Shown here in pieces: positions 1 to 7,763 of a DNA stretch of 46,842 nucleotides. Where the stretch lies: contig CALWGE010000018.1 in the NCBI GenBank assembly GCA_944378225.1, positions 1-46,842 of the forward strand, in the 5' to 3' direction. The first letter of the stretch is position 1. Each line of letters begins with the position of its first letter. A program made the translations under genes and the position numbers. The notes beneath the pieces were generated by a model. The model saw only the letters and a program-made list of their open reading frames with translations. It had not been told where the DNA came from and made no database searches. The stretch is from an uncultured Merdimonas sp. (GTDB lineage Bacteria; Bacillota; Clostridia; Lachnospirales; Lachnospiraceae).

Positions 1-21
1 TGTTGTTGTTACTAATGCCAT
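1..21 (-). CDS. fba: Probable class II fructose-bisphosphate aldolase, first 7 codons only
   Basis: Read leftward, the first bases encode M-A-L-V-T-T-T and run off the window edge. Class II fructose-bisphosphate aldolases of clostridia typically begin MALVTT followed by a variable residue and EMF, so the peptide fits that glycolytic enzyme. A GAGGATG ribosome site stands just upstream of the ATG, and a good sigma-A promoter lies further upstream (66-94). Seven codons cannot prove identity. The presence of a leftward gene start is better supported than the name. Confidence 0.5.
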
Positions 22-65
22 TGGTATCATCCTCACTTTACATGATTATTTTTAGGATCAGGCTT

Positions 66-94
66 AGTATACTACAATTTTCCCTAATCATCAA
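66..94 (-). promoter_or_regulatory. Sigma-A promoter of the leftward edge gene
   Basis: On the minus strand TTGATG (89-94) and TATACT (66-71) are separated by 17 bases. The start codon at 21 lies about 40 bases downstream of the expected transcription start. It is divergent from the promoter at 141-169. Confidence 0.6.
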
Positions 95-140
95 TGCGTA
101 TTTTGAAAATTTTACAAAAGCCGGGACTTCCATCTGGACT

Positions 141-169
141 TTGACATTCTTCTGTGTTAGGGTTATATT
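141..169 (+). promoter_or_regulatory. Sigma-A promoter of the PurF-like gene
   Basis: A perfect TTGACA (141-146) is followed after 17 bases by TATATT (164-169). The expected transcript would have a leader of about 80 bases before the ATG at 257. Confidence 0.65.
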
Positions 170-256
170 ATAAATGTTTTTTTGAGAAATATCCGTGCGG
201 ACAGGGAAAATCCTTCCCGGCACAGACCAGAAAATCAACTGAAAAAAGGAGACTCT

Positions 257-1672
257 ATGGGTGGATTATTTGGAGTCGCTTCAAAAAGCGACTGTGTATT
301 TGACTTGTTTTTCGGTACAGACTACCATTCACACTTAGGCACCCGCCGGGCTGGAATGGCAGTATACGGTGAGGCCGGATTTGACCGGGCGATTCATAAT
401 ATTGAAAACAGTCCTTTCCGTACAAAATTCGATAAGGATATGCAGGAAATGAAGGGGCATCTGGGCATCGGCTGTATTTCCGATTACGAACCGCAGCCTT
501 TGATCGTGCGCTCTCATCATGGCACCTTCGCTATTACCACGGTGGGCAGGATTAATAACGCAGCAGAAATCACCGAACAGATTTTTGAACGCGGAAATGC
601 GCATTTTCTGGAAATGAGCGGCGGGGATATCAATCCCACAGAGCTGACGGCTGCCATCATCAACCAGAAACTGAACATCATCGACGGAATCCGCTACGCC
701 CAGGAACTGATCGAAGGTTCCCTGAGCTTTCTGATCATGACTCCTAAGGGAATCTATGCCTCCAGAGACCGTCTGGGCAGAACCCCTCTTGTCATCGGCC
801 ACAAAGAGGATGCTTATTGTGTATCCTTCGAAGATTTCGCTTACCTGAACCTCGGTTATCACACAGAACGCGAACTGGGACCCGGCGAAATAGTTATTGT
901 GACGCCGGATGGAGTAAAGACACTTGCCGCTCCCGGAAAGGATATGAAGATCTGTACCTTCCTCTGGGTATATTATGGTTATCCGTCCAGTTCCTACGAG
1001 GGACTGAGCGTGGAAAAAATGCGCTACCGCAGCGGTGAACTGATGGCAGGCCGCGATCATATGGATTCCTCCGTAATTGATACTGTGGCAGGCGTACCGG
1101 ATTCCGGTCTGGCTGCAGCCATTGGATATTCCAACGCGTCGGGCGTTCCTTTTTCCCGTCCCTTTATTAAATACACTCCCACCTGGCCCCGTTCCTTTAT
1201 GCCGACGATCCAGAGCAAGCGGAACCTGATTGCCAAGATGAAGCTGATTCCTGTACACGATCTGATTGAAGGCAAACGTCTTCTTCTCATCGACGATTCC
1301 ATTGTCCGCGGAACTCAGCTGGGAGAAACCACAGAATTTCTCTATCAGAGCGGAGCAAAAGAGGTGCACATCCGTCCGGCATGTCCGCCGATTCTTTTCG
1401 GATGCAAATACCTGAATTTCTCCCGTTCCTCTTCTGAGATGGATTTAATCGCCAGAAGAGTTATCGAGAAGCTGGAAGGCGGACCTGTTACAGACGAAAT
1501 TCTGCAGGAGTACGCCGATCCCGAGACAGGGCGCTATGAGAATATGCTTGAGGAGATCCGCAGACAGCTGAATTTCACAAGTCTGCGATATAACCGCCTG
1601 GACGATTTAATCGAGGCCACCGGTCTTCCGAAAGAAAAGCTCTGTACCTATTGCTGGAACGGAAAGGAATAA
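257..1672 (+). CDS. PurF-like amidophosphoribosyltransferase homolog without the glutaminase cysteine
   Basis: The protein (471 aa) aligns by eye with glutamine-PRPP amidotransferase, the first enzyme of purine synthesis. The phosphoribosyltransferase half is well kept: the PRPP loop IDDSIVRGT at residues 345-353, a VPDSG...AAIGY segment, and cysteines at about 233, 376/383, 463 and 466 resembling the four 4Fe-4S ligands of the Bacillus enzyme. The N-terminal Ntn-hydrolase half is degenerate. The protein starts MGGLFG where PurF has MCGIFG, so the nucleophile Cys is Gly. The usual H-R-Y-x-T motif reads GCISDYE, and the HNG loop reads TVGRINN. The start was chosen at 257 because AAAAGGAGA precedes it; an in-frame extension to 182 has no such site. 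Glutamine-dependent activity is therefore unlikely. It may use ammonia or be regulatory. Confidence 0.85.
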   Translation: MGGLFGVASKSDCVFDLFFGTDYHSHLGTRRAGMAVYGEAGFDRAIHNIENSPFRTKFDKDMQEMKGHLGIGCISDYEPQPLIVRSHHGTFAITTVGRINNAAEITEQIFERGNAHFLEMSGGDINPTELTAAIINQKLNIIDGIRYAQELIEGSLSFLIMTPKGIYASRDRLGRTPLVIGHKEDAYCVSFEDFAYLNLGYHTERELGPGEIVIVTPDGVKTLAAPGKDMKICTFLWVYYGYPSSSYEGLSVEKMRYRSGELMAGRDHMDSSVIDTVAGVPDSGLAAAIGYSNASGVPFSRPFIKYTPTWPRSFMPTIQSKRNLIAKMKLIPVHDLIEGKRLLLIDDSIVRGTQLGETTEFLYQSGAKEVHIRPACPPILFGCKYLNFSRSSSEMDLIARRVIEKLEGGPVTDEILQEYADPETGRYENMLEEIRRQLNFTSLRYNRLDDLIEATGLPKEKLCTYCWNGKE

Positions 1673-1690
1673 AGTTCGTATTTACAGGCC

Positions 1691-1733
1691 GGCGCTCTCA
1701 GAACTCACTTCAGTTCTGAGGGTGCCTTTTTTT
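1691..1733 (+). terminator. Rho-independent terminator after the PurF-like gene
   Basis: A 15-bp stem (1691-1705 with 1712-1726, two G-T wobbles) with a 6-base loop is followed by seven T residues. Confidence 0.9.
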
Positions 1734-1765
1734 CGTTTCTCTTTTCAGATCCTGTGCCGTTTGTC

Positions 1766-1794
1766 TGGACAATTTTCACAAAAAAAGGTATAAT
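1766..1794 (+). promoter_or_regulatory. Sigma-A promoter of the AraC-type regulator
   Basis: TGGACA (1766-1771) and a perfect TATAAT (1789-1794) are spaced by 17 bases, shortly upstream of the GGAGG site and ATG at 1819. Confidence 0.7.
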
Positions 1795-1818
1795 ATTAAA
1801 AGTTTATGGAGGTATTTT

Positions 1819-3015
1819 ATGCAGTTAAAGACATCCAGCCTGGAATTTGAAAAGTTTGGTTCTGTCTATGAACAGCCGGTGATTCCTGACCACAATGACA
1901 TGATCAGCCGGGATTGGAATCTGATTGCGAGACGCAGCGTCAGTCAGCTTTATCACTTTGACTGCGAGGTTTTTCTGGAAATGCAGAGCGGAATGGCTGC
2001 GCTCCTTGTAGGAGATGCTCCTGAGGCTGACAAGCTTCAGGTATTTGCTGTCCACCGTCTCGTAAGGCTCAAACCCGGTGTATATTTCGGCCTGATAGCC
2101 GTCACCTCTCATATCACCTGCAGGCTGACTACAACCACAAACTATAAGTATACTCTGGAAACTCTGAGTCCGCCTTACATGTTCGAGAGAATTCTCCCCC
2201 GCATCCGCATCAGCGAGATTCTGGGATACTACTACTCCATCCGCAATGCGGGTTATCACTTCAGCGGGGAAAAACATAACTATTTTGAACTTACCTATGT
2301 GGATCGGGGTACACTGCTGACCGTGGTGGAGGGGAAATCATACGAACTGAAGGAAAAAGAACTGATGATTTACGGGCCGGGGCAGTATCATACCCAGGAT
2401 ATTCCCGAGGGATGCTCCTGCTCTTATGTGACCATTATTTTTGATATGGAAACTGTGGTCTATGACGCAGAAAGTACCCATTATGAGCTTCTCCTGAACA
2501 AGGTTTTCGGCTATGACAAGAAAATCTATACGCTGATTAAGACCTTTGTCACAGAGAGCACTTCCCAGATCCCCTATATGAACAGTCTGATGCTCTGTCT
2601 TCTGCAGGAAACAGTCATCCGGCTTCTGCAGTCCGAGTTTATCGGACAGAAGAATGACCGGCCTGTCACCGGTGCCAGACAGCATTATCAGGATGAGCTT
2701 CTGGAAAAAATACTGGCGTACATTGATGAAACAATTTACGAGCCTCTGTCTATCGCAGAGCTCTGCCAGAAGTTTTCCATGTCCCGTTCTTCCCTGCAGA
2801 TTCTGTTCAAGGAGAACATGGACATTTCACCCAAGAAATATATTAACGAGATGAAACTGGAAAAAAGCCGCCAGATGATCTGTGAAAACAAATACACCAT
2901 CAGCGAAATTGCACTGATGCTTGGCTTTAATTCCATTCACTATTTTTCACGGGCCTTTACGCAGAAATACAACATGGCGCCCAGTGAATATTCCAAAACC
3001 TTATACAAATCGTAA
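1819..3015 (+). CDS. AraC/XylS-family transcriptional regulator with two sensor-like regions
   Basis: This 398-residue protein ends in a typical AraC DNA-binding domain (about residues 295-395). The first helix-turn-helix is around LSIAELCQKFSMSRSSLQ, and the second around ISEIALMLGFNSIHYFSRAF. Residues about 150-240 look like the cupin-type AraC sensor fold (FELTYVDRG, then the YGPGQYHTQ strand). Some 140 further residues precede it, making the protein about 100 aa longer than usual; that part may be a second small-molecule fold. It sits alone upstream of nagA on the same strand but has its own promoter and a terminator-like hairpin behind it. Control of nagA is possible but unproven. Confidence 0.85.
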   Translation: MQLKTSSLEFEKFGSVYEQPVIPDHNDMISRDWNLIARRSVSQLYHFDCEVFLEMQSGMAALLVGDAPEADKLQVFAVHRLVRLKPGVYFGLIAVTSHITCRLTTTTNYKYTLETLSPPYMFERILPRIRISEILGYYYSIRNAGYHFSGEKHNYFELTYVDRGTLLTVVEGKSYELKEKELMIYGPGQYHTQDIPEGCSCSYVTIIFDMETVVYDAESTHYELLLNKVFGYDKKIYTLIKTFVTESTSQIPYMNSLMLCLLQETVIRLLQSEFIGQKNDRPVTGARQHYQDELLEKILAYIDETIYEPLSIAELCQKFSMSRSSLQILFKENMDISPKKYINEMKLEKSRQMICENKYTISEIALMLGFNSIHYFSRAFTQKYNMAPSEYSKTLYKS

Positions 3016-3022
3016 CTTCCGT

Positions 3023-3065
3023 CCGGCCGCCTTCCTCACTTCAGGAAAGCGGCCGGTATATTTTG
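3023..3065 (+). terminator. Hairpin after the AraC-type regulator, likely terminator
   Basis: A 14-bp GC-rich stem (3023-3036 with 3043-3056, one mismatch) is followed by the weak T tract TATATTTTG. Confidence 0.6.
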
Positions 3066-3138
3066 AGCCGCGCAACTAAAACTCATAATATCTGGCTTAA
3101 AAAATGCAAACTCTTTTCCTTTTCTTTTCTATTCCCGG

Positions 3139-3147
3139 TGATATAAT
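3139..3147 (+). promoter_or_regulatory. Extended -10 promoter of nagA
   Basis: TGATATAAT gives a TGnTATAAT extended -10 element. No good -35 box is seen at the right distance. The nagA ATG follows at 3179. Confidence 0.5.
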
Positions 3148-3178
3148 AAACTTATCAAGAGAACAGGAGGAACTAATT

Positions 3179-4321
3179 ATGCTGATTCAAAGCAAAAAGG
3201 TATGGATTGCGGATCAGTTTGTCGCTGCCGCAGTCGAGATGACCGACGGTAAGATTACAGACATTCTTCCCTGGGGAAGCCGTCCGGCAGACGTAGATTA
3301 CGGCGATCTCCGGATCGTCCCCGGCTTTGTGGATATTCACTGCCACGGCGCTTTTGGTTTTGACACCAATGACGCCAACGAGGAAGGTCTCCGCAACTGG
3401 ACAAAAAACATTGTCAGCGAAGGCGTTACCGCTCTGCTGGCCACTACTATCACCCAGAGCGAAGAAGTACTCACAAATGCAGTAGCCAATGTGGCAAAGG
3501 TTATGGAAGACGGCTATGAAGGCGCGGAAATTCTCGGCATTCATTTCGAAGGCCCCTATCTGGATATGGTTTATAAGGGAGCCCAGCCGGAGCAGTATAT
3601 CGTAAAGCCCACCATTGAGCAGTTCAAACACTATCAGGAGGCTGCCAAAGGACATATCAAATATATCACCATGGCTACCGAGACGGATGAGGATTTTGCC
3701 CTCACACGCTACCTGTCTGAAAACGGTGTGGTAGTCAGCATCGGACATTCCGCTGCCACCTATGAGCAGGCAGTAATGGCGTACGCTCACGGCGCCCGTT
3801 CCATGACTCATGTATACAACGGAATGACCCCCTTCAAGCACCGCGACAACGGCCTTGTAGGCGCAGCTTACCGTATCCGTACCATGTACGGTGAGATCAT
3901 CTGTGACGGCAATCATTCTACGCCGGCAGCTCTGAACAATTACTTCATGTCCAAGGGACCGGATTATTCTATCATGGTATCTGACGCCCTGATGGCAAAA
4001 GGCTCACCTGCCGGAAGCAAGTACATCTTCGGCGGAAACGAGATCGAGATTTACGAGGATGGAAGCGCTCATCTGACCTCAACAGGCGGACTGGCCGGTT
4101 CTACTCTGCGTCTGAACGAAGGCCTGCGGATTCTGGTGGAAGAAGCCATGATCCCCTTCAATTACGCAATCAACTCCTGCACCATCAACCCGGCACGCTG
4201 CCTGGGTGTTGATGATCGCAAGGGCGTGATCGGAGTAGGATACGACGCGGATCTGGTTGTCCTCGAACCCGATTACAAGGTACATCAGACCTGGTGCCGC
4301 GGACAGGCTCAGCTGAACTGA
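3179..4321 (+). CDS. nagA: N-acetylglucosamine-6-phosphate deacetylase
   Basis: The enzyme (380 aa, normal for the family) removes acetate from GlcNAc-6-phosphate to give glucosamine-6-phosphate, in cytoplasmic amino-sugar use and wall recycling. Visible amidohydrolase landmarks are GFVDIHCHG near residue 53, GIHFEGPYL near 120, the SIGHS and THVYNGM metal/substrate histidines near 190 and 212, CDGNHS, and the catalytic Asp in MVSDAL near 265. The ATG at 3179 was preferred because ACAGGAGGAAC lies just upstream; a longer frame reaching 3104 overlaps the promoter. No nagB is adjacent, so the next step must be encoded elsewhere. Confidence 0.95.
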   Translation: MLIQSKKVWIADQFVAAAVEMTDGKITDILPWGSRPADVDYGDLRIVPGFVDIHCHGAFGFDTNDANEEGLRNWTKNIVSEGVTALLATTITQSEEVLTNAVANVAKVMEDGYEGAEILGIHFEGPYLDMVYKGAQPEQYIVKPTIEQFKHYQEAAKGHIKYITMATETDEDFALTRYLSENGVVVSIGHSAATYEQAVMAYAHGARSMTHVYNGMTPFKHRDNGLVGAAYRIRTMYGEIICDGNHSTPAALNNYFMSKGPDYSIMVSDALMAKGSPAGSKYIFGGNEIEIYEDGSAHLTSTGGLAGSTLRLNEGLRILVEEAMIPFNYAINSCTINPARCLGVDDRKGVIGVGYDADLVVLEPDYKVHQTWCRGQAQLN

Positions 4322-4353
4322 TTAACAGAATCTATATTTGTAACGTAATATAC

Positions 4354-4388
4354 AGCTGCAGCCGGGATTTTTCATCCCGGCTGCAGCT
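4354..4388. terminator. Perfect hairpin between converging nagA and C39-like gene
   Basis: A perfect 15-bp inverted repeat (4354-4368 and 4374-4388, loop of 5) lies between two converging genes. Neither side has a strong T tract, so it is either a weak bidirectional terminator or an RNA 3'-end stabiliser. Confidence 0.55.
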
Positions 4389-4440
4389 ATATCAAAATGA
4401 AATATAAATCACAATGCTTTCACTGGTCTGCCGCAGGATT

Positions 4441-5334
4441 TCAGACACTGTAGGACCAGAGATTCCGAATCTGCCCCATGAGCTCCTCCAGATCCCAGGC
4501 TTTTTCTGAACGGATGATACTGTTTGGATCATTCAGCAGGATTTTTCCCGAATCATCTACACCCGTCAGGACCAGAAAATGACCGGACGTGGTGAAATCT
4601 CCAGGGCCCACCACACAGATAATCGGATGCCCCGATTCCAGTTCTGCAAGAATATGAGCTTCATCAAAAACTATTTCTGAAGATGTCAGTCCCAGACTCT
4701 GTGCCCCTTCCGACATCAGGCTCCAGGAAGATCCGGATCCATCCACATAGTACCCCTGCTCCTGCGCCCAGCGGGCTGTGGCAAGAGGATTCCAGCCGGT
4801 ATCTCCTGTCAGTCCGCACAGTACCATCGACAAACAGGTAGGTCCGCAGCCTGTAACAGCAAGAAAATCGCTTCCATATGTTTCGTAGCCCCATCGCTTG
4901 TCCCACTGGAGGAACAAAGGAATCTCTCCCTCTGTTACCTCATCTGAAATATCAATATCCGTCGGTCCTTCATAATCTCTATATCCCAGGACAAAATCCT
5001 TTGTTTCCGGATTCTTTTCCAGAAGTTCAACGAGACTTTCCGGCCACCCTTCTTCTGCAAGCTTCTCCGGTGTATACATCAGACGATTCTGCAGATACCT
5101 CCAGCCCATGCGGAACGCTAAAAATAACGCCATACAGACTGCCACTGCCAGAAGCAGCTTTATGAAAAACAAACGTCTTGCCCTGCGGCGCCGTTTCTTT
5201 CTCCGCGCCTGTTCCTGCTTCCGCATATTCCTGTCCGGCTGCCGTCTGTGCGGACGCTCCGCAGAATCGTGTCTCAGTTCTTTTTGACTGCGCTGTGCTG
5301 CAGCTCTGGTGCTTCCTCTCCGGCTCTTCTCCAT
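4441..5334 (-). CDS. Membrane-anchored C39-like cysteine peptidase
   Basis: The protein (297 aa) has a very basic cytoplasmic N-terminus (Arg/Lys-rich to about residue 52), one transmembrane helix around residues 53-72, then an extracellular domain. That domain carries the papain-fold C39-like signature: TGCGPTC with the presumed catalytic Cys near residue 163, SGHFLVLTG with the His, and LNDPNS with the Asp/Asn. Such C39_2 domains are common in secreted clostridial proteins, and substrates are mostly unknown. No ABC exporter domain or bacteriocin gene is near, so it is not a classical leader peptidase. AGAGGGGGA stands upstream of the ATG. A TATAAT is seen at 5391-5396 (minus strand) without a clear -35. 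Confidence 0.85.
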   Translation of the reverse strand: MEKSRRGSTRAAAQRSQKELRHDSAERPHRRQPDRNMRKQEQARRKKRRRRARRLFFIKLLLAVAVCMALFLAFRMGWRYLQNRLMYTPEKLAEEGWPESLVELLEKNPETKDFVLGYRDYEGPTDIDISDEVTEGEIPLFLQWDKRWGYETYGSDFLAVTGCGPTCLSMVLCGLTGDTGWNPLATARWAQEQGYYVDGSGSSWSLMSEGAQSLGLTSSEIVFDEAHILAELESGHPIICVVGPGDFTTSGHFLVLTGVDDSGKILLNDPNSIIRSEKAWDLEELMGQIRNLWSYSV

Positions 5335-5473
5335 GTCTGTCCCCCTCTTTTGTTCTGTCCTTCCTGCGCAGAATGTTTTCTTATGTTTTCATTATAAGAC
5401 GGTTCACGGAAGATTTCTTATTATTTTCTTAATAAGGGCGTAGGATTTTATGACTTCCGCTGTTTTCCGGACA

Positions 5474-5502
5474 TTGATCTTATTTTGTTTCTGATTTACA
5501 AT
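5474..5502 (+). promoter_or_regulatory. Sigma-A promoter of the ABC-class ATPase
   Basis: TTGATC (5474-5479) and TACAAT (5497-5502) are spaced by 17 bases, 80 bases before the start codon. Confidence 0.6.
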
Positions 5503-5581
5503 AAACTGAACGTTATCGATTCCATGCGTATGGACTGCCCGGCAAACCGGCAGCCAACTGAAGAAATAAGGAGAACAAAAT

Positions 5582-7321
5582 ATGACATCATCTGAGGATT
5601 TAAGAAGCCGTCTTCATGCCATCGACCACCGTGGCTATCCGGCATATAAGGACCTGAAAGGTCAATACGACTTTGGCGATTATATACTATCAATAGACCA
5701 TGTACAGGGCGATCCCTTTGCCGCTCCCTCACGGCTTTCAGTACATGTGAATGGCAGAAAGGCAGGGTTTCCGGCAGAATATTATGATACGTATGAAAAG
5801 CGGATTACACTGCAGGATCATCTGACCCGTCTGTTCGGAACGCAGCTGGCCCGGGGCAGCAAAAAAGCCAGTGGTTCAGGAAAAAGCGGTCTTCTGGCCG
5901 CCTCACGCTGCGGGCAGGAAGTACTGGAGAGAACGGCATGCCGGATAGGCACAGGCAGAAAGACCGGCAGCTCAGGAGCTGCAGACACGGCTGCGGGAAG
6001 CGTTATTTTACGCTTTGAAGCCGGATTCCCGGCACGCGGACGGACCATTGATTCCCGGGAACTGGAGAAAATGCTTTTTGATATTCTTCCCGGATGTGTA
6101 CTGAACAGTCTGTACTACCGTAAAATCAACCAGAGCAAACTAAAGTCCGCCATTGAACTGTGTGAGGATCAGCAGTATATCCGACAGGCACTGCCAGGAC
6201 TTGGACTATGCGCTTTTATTGCAGACGGTTCTGTTCTGCCCCGGGAAAGCGGTATCTCTGACCGGCCTATGGAAGGCGCAGTACCTTTCCGTTCTCCGGA
6301 CTCTCTGAAGGTCACTCTGGAGCTTCCAAACCGGGGACCTGTGAGCGGTATGGGGATCCCAAAAGGGATCACCCTTTTTGTGGGCGGAGGATACCACGGA
6401 AAATCCACGGTGCTCCAGGCTCTCCAGAACGCCGTCTATAACCATATCGCCGGAGACGGAAGGGAGCTTGTCATAGCTGATGAAAGTGCATGGAAACTTC
6501 GGTCGGAAGACGGACGCAGTATCAGCGGGGTAGATATTTCCCCATTCATCCGGCAACTCCCGGGCCGCAAGGATACCAGCCACTTTTCCACGGAAGATGC
6601 CAGCGGCAGTACCTCTCAGGCAGCGAACCTGATGGAAAGTATCGAGAGCGGCAGTTCTCTGATCCTGATCGACGAGGATACCTCCGCCACAAACTTTATG
6701 ATCCGGGACCGGCTCATGCAGCAGGTAGTCTCTCCCGAAGAGGAACCCATCATTCCTTTTATTGAGCGTGTACGCAGCCTCTATGAAGATTTCGGAATTT
6801 CTTCCATTATTGTAGCCGGAAGCTCCGGATCTTATTTCCATGTGGCAGACCACATCATTCAGATGAAAGAATATGTCCCATACGATATTACAGAAAAGGC
6901 CAAAAAGGCCGCGGCTGATTTCCCCGTATTTTCTGCAGCTCAGGGACGTTTCCCGGAATATTCGAAAAAGCGCTGTCCGCGTCCCTACGCCGCTCTTAAA
7001 AAAGATGACCGCCTCAAGCTGAAGGCCCTGGGTACCAGCGAGCTTTCCCTTAACCATGATATTGTCGAGCTTCGCTATCTGGAACAGCTTCGTGACAGCG
7101 AGCAGACCATGGGACTGGCATATCTGCTTAAATATATGGAACTTTCCCTGATGGACGGAAAGCGCAGCATGCCGGAACTTGCAGATCTCGTAAAAGCACA
7201 GCTGGATGAGAAGGGACTGGAAAGCCTGTTTCCCTCCCAGGACGTACGCTCCTCACTGGCAAGGCCCAGAAGGCAGGAAATTCTGGCCTGTGTGAACCGG
7301 TACCGGAAGCTGAATCTTTGA
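5582..7321 (+). CDS. Predicted ATPase of the ABC class (ABC_ATPase family, COG3044-like)
   Basis: The 579-aa soluble protein matches the stand-alone family of large ABC-class ATPases without membrane partners. Its N-terminus (LRSRLHAIDHRGYPAYKDLKG) is typical. The P-loop is VGGGYHGKST at about residues 263-272. The Walker B strand is SLILIDEDTSATNF near residues 358-371, with the Glu-Asp pair usual for this family. Residues about 95-145 form a low-complexity Gly/Ser/Lys-rich insertion that looks poorly conserved. AAGGAG precedes the ATG. Family function is not established; a role in nucleic-acid or RNA metabolism has been guessed elsewhere. It is monocistronic, with its own promoter and terminator. 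Confidence 0.85.
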   Translation: MTSSEDLRSRLHAIDHRGYPAYKDLKGQYDFGDYILSIDHVQGDPFAAPSRLSVHVNGRKAGFPAEYYDTYEKRITLQDHLTRLFGTQLARGSKKASGSGKSGLLAASRCGQEVLERTACRIGTGRKTGSSGAADTAAGSVILRFEAGFPARGRTIDSRELEKMLFDILPGCVLNSLYYRKINQSKLKSAIELCEDQQYIRQALPGLGLCAFIADGSVLPRESGISDRPMEGAVPFRSPDSLKVTLELPNRGPVSGMGIPKGITLFVGGGYHGKSTVLQALQNAVYNHIAGDGRELVIADESAWKLRSEDGRSISGVDISPFIRQLPGRKDTSHFSTEDASGSTSQAANLMESIESGSSLILIDEDTSATNFMIRDRLMQQVVSPEEEPIIPFIERVRSLYEDFGISSIIVAGSSGSYFHVADHIIQMKEYVPYDITEKAKKAAADFPVFSAAQGRFPEYSKKRCPRPYAALKKDDRLKLKALGTSELSLNHDIVELRYLEQLRDSEQTMGLAYLLKYMELSLMDGKRSMPELADLVKAQLDEKGLESLFPSQDVRSSLARPRRQEILACVNRYRKLNL

Positions 7322-7378
7322 CCTGTCAAAATTAACTGCCGTTTATTGCATGTCTGCCTGCCAAAGCTTTCACCAAGA

Positions 7379-7418
7379 GGCAGGAATCCTGATAACAAGG
7401 GATTCCTGCCCCGATTTT
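7379..7418 (+). terminator. Rho-independent terminator after the ABC-class ATPase
   Basis: A perfect 11-bp stem (7379-7389 with 7400-7410) is followed by CCGA and five T residues. It also lies just beyond the 3' end of convergent spoIIID. Confidence 0.85.
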
Positions 7419-7433
7419 TGATTCCTTGTGTTT

Positions 7434-7691
7434 TTATGTTGCATGCTGATGCAGATATTTTTCCTTAGTCGCCATTCCTCCCCGGATATGCCGCTCCGAT
7501 TTATTGATATCGAGTACTACCCGGGCCTGTCTGGCCAGATTTGGATTAATGTGCAAAAGACGTTCAGCGACGTCTTTATGTACCGTACTTTTGCTGATTC
7601 CAAATTTTTTCGCAGTCTGCCGCACAGTCGCATTGTTGTCAATGATATAGTTAGCAATGCTGACGGCGCGCTCTTCAATATAATCCTTCAA
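7434..7691 (-). CDS. spoIIID: Sporulation transcription factor SpoIIID
   Basis: The 85-aa product matches SpoIIID along its whole length: KDYIEERAVSIANYII, a helix-turn-helix around ATVRQTAKKFGISKSTVHKD, and the basic tail RHIRGGMATKEKY. In endospore formers SpoIIID acts in the mother cell after sigma-E, activating and repressing many sporulation genes. The reading frame has no in-frame ATG; the start is TTG at 7691 with GGGGGC just upstream. This is the strongest single sign that the organism sporulates. Confidence 0.95.
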   Translation of the reverse strand: MKDYIEERAVSIANYIIDNNATVRQTAKKFGISKSTVHKDVAERLLHINPNLARQARVVLDINKSERHIRGGMATKEKYLHQHAT

Positions 7692-7719
7692 GGTTTGCCC
7701 CCATAAGAACGTTTTTTAC

Positions 7720-7746
7720 ATCTTATGCGGCATACAAAAAGCGTAT
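7720..7746 (-). promoter_or_regulatory. Candidate sigma-E promoter of spoIIID
   Basis: On the minus strand ATA (7744-7746) is followed after 16 bases by CATAAGAT (7720-7727), close to the Bacillus sigma-E pattern ATA-N16-CATACANT. The predicted start would be about 20 bases before the TTG. spoIIID is a known sigma-E target in Bacillus. Confidence 0.45.
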
Positions 7747-7763
7747 TCTTAAGATCTTAAGAA
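7746..7763. repeat. 18-bp perfect palindrome upstream of spoIIID
   Basis: TTCTTAAGATCTTAAGAA is perfectly symmetric. It touches the -35 side of the candidate spoIIID promoter and overlaps the last codons of the GrpB-like gene. The symmetry leaves no room for a loop, so an operator is more likely than a terminator. Confidence 0.7.

Noticed and set aside
335-1369. A long open frame (344 codons) on the minus strand opposite the PurF-like gene
   Set aside because: It is fully antisense to a well-supported coding region, has no ribosome site, and its translation shows no recognisable domain.
4441-5334. The C39-like protein as a bacteriocin leader peptidase
   Set aside because: It lacks ABC transporter domains, and no double-glycine leader peptide or exporter gene lies nearby.
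7746-7763. The spoIIID-upstream palindrome as a transcription terminator
   Set aside because: A perfect palindrome with no loop and no following T tract cannot form an efficient terminator hairpin.
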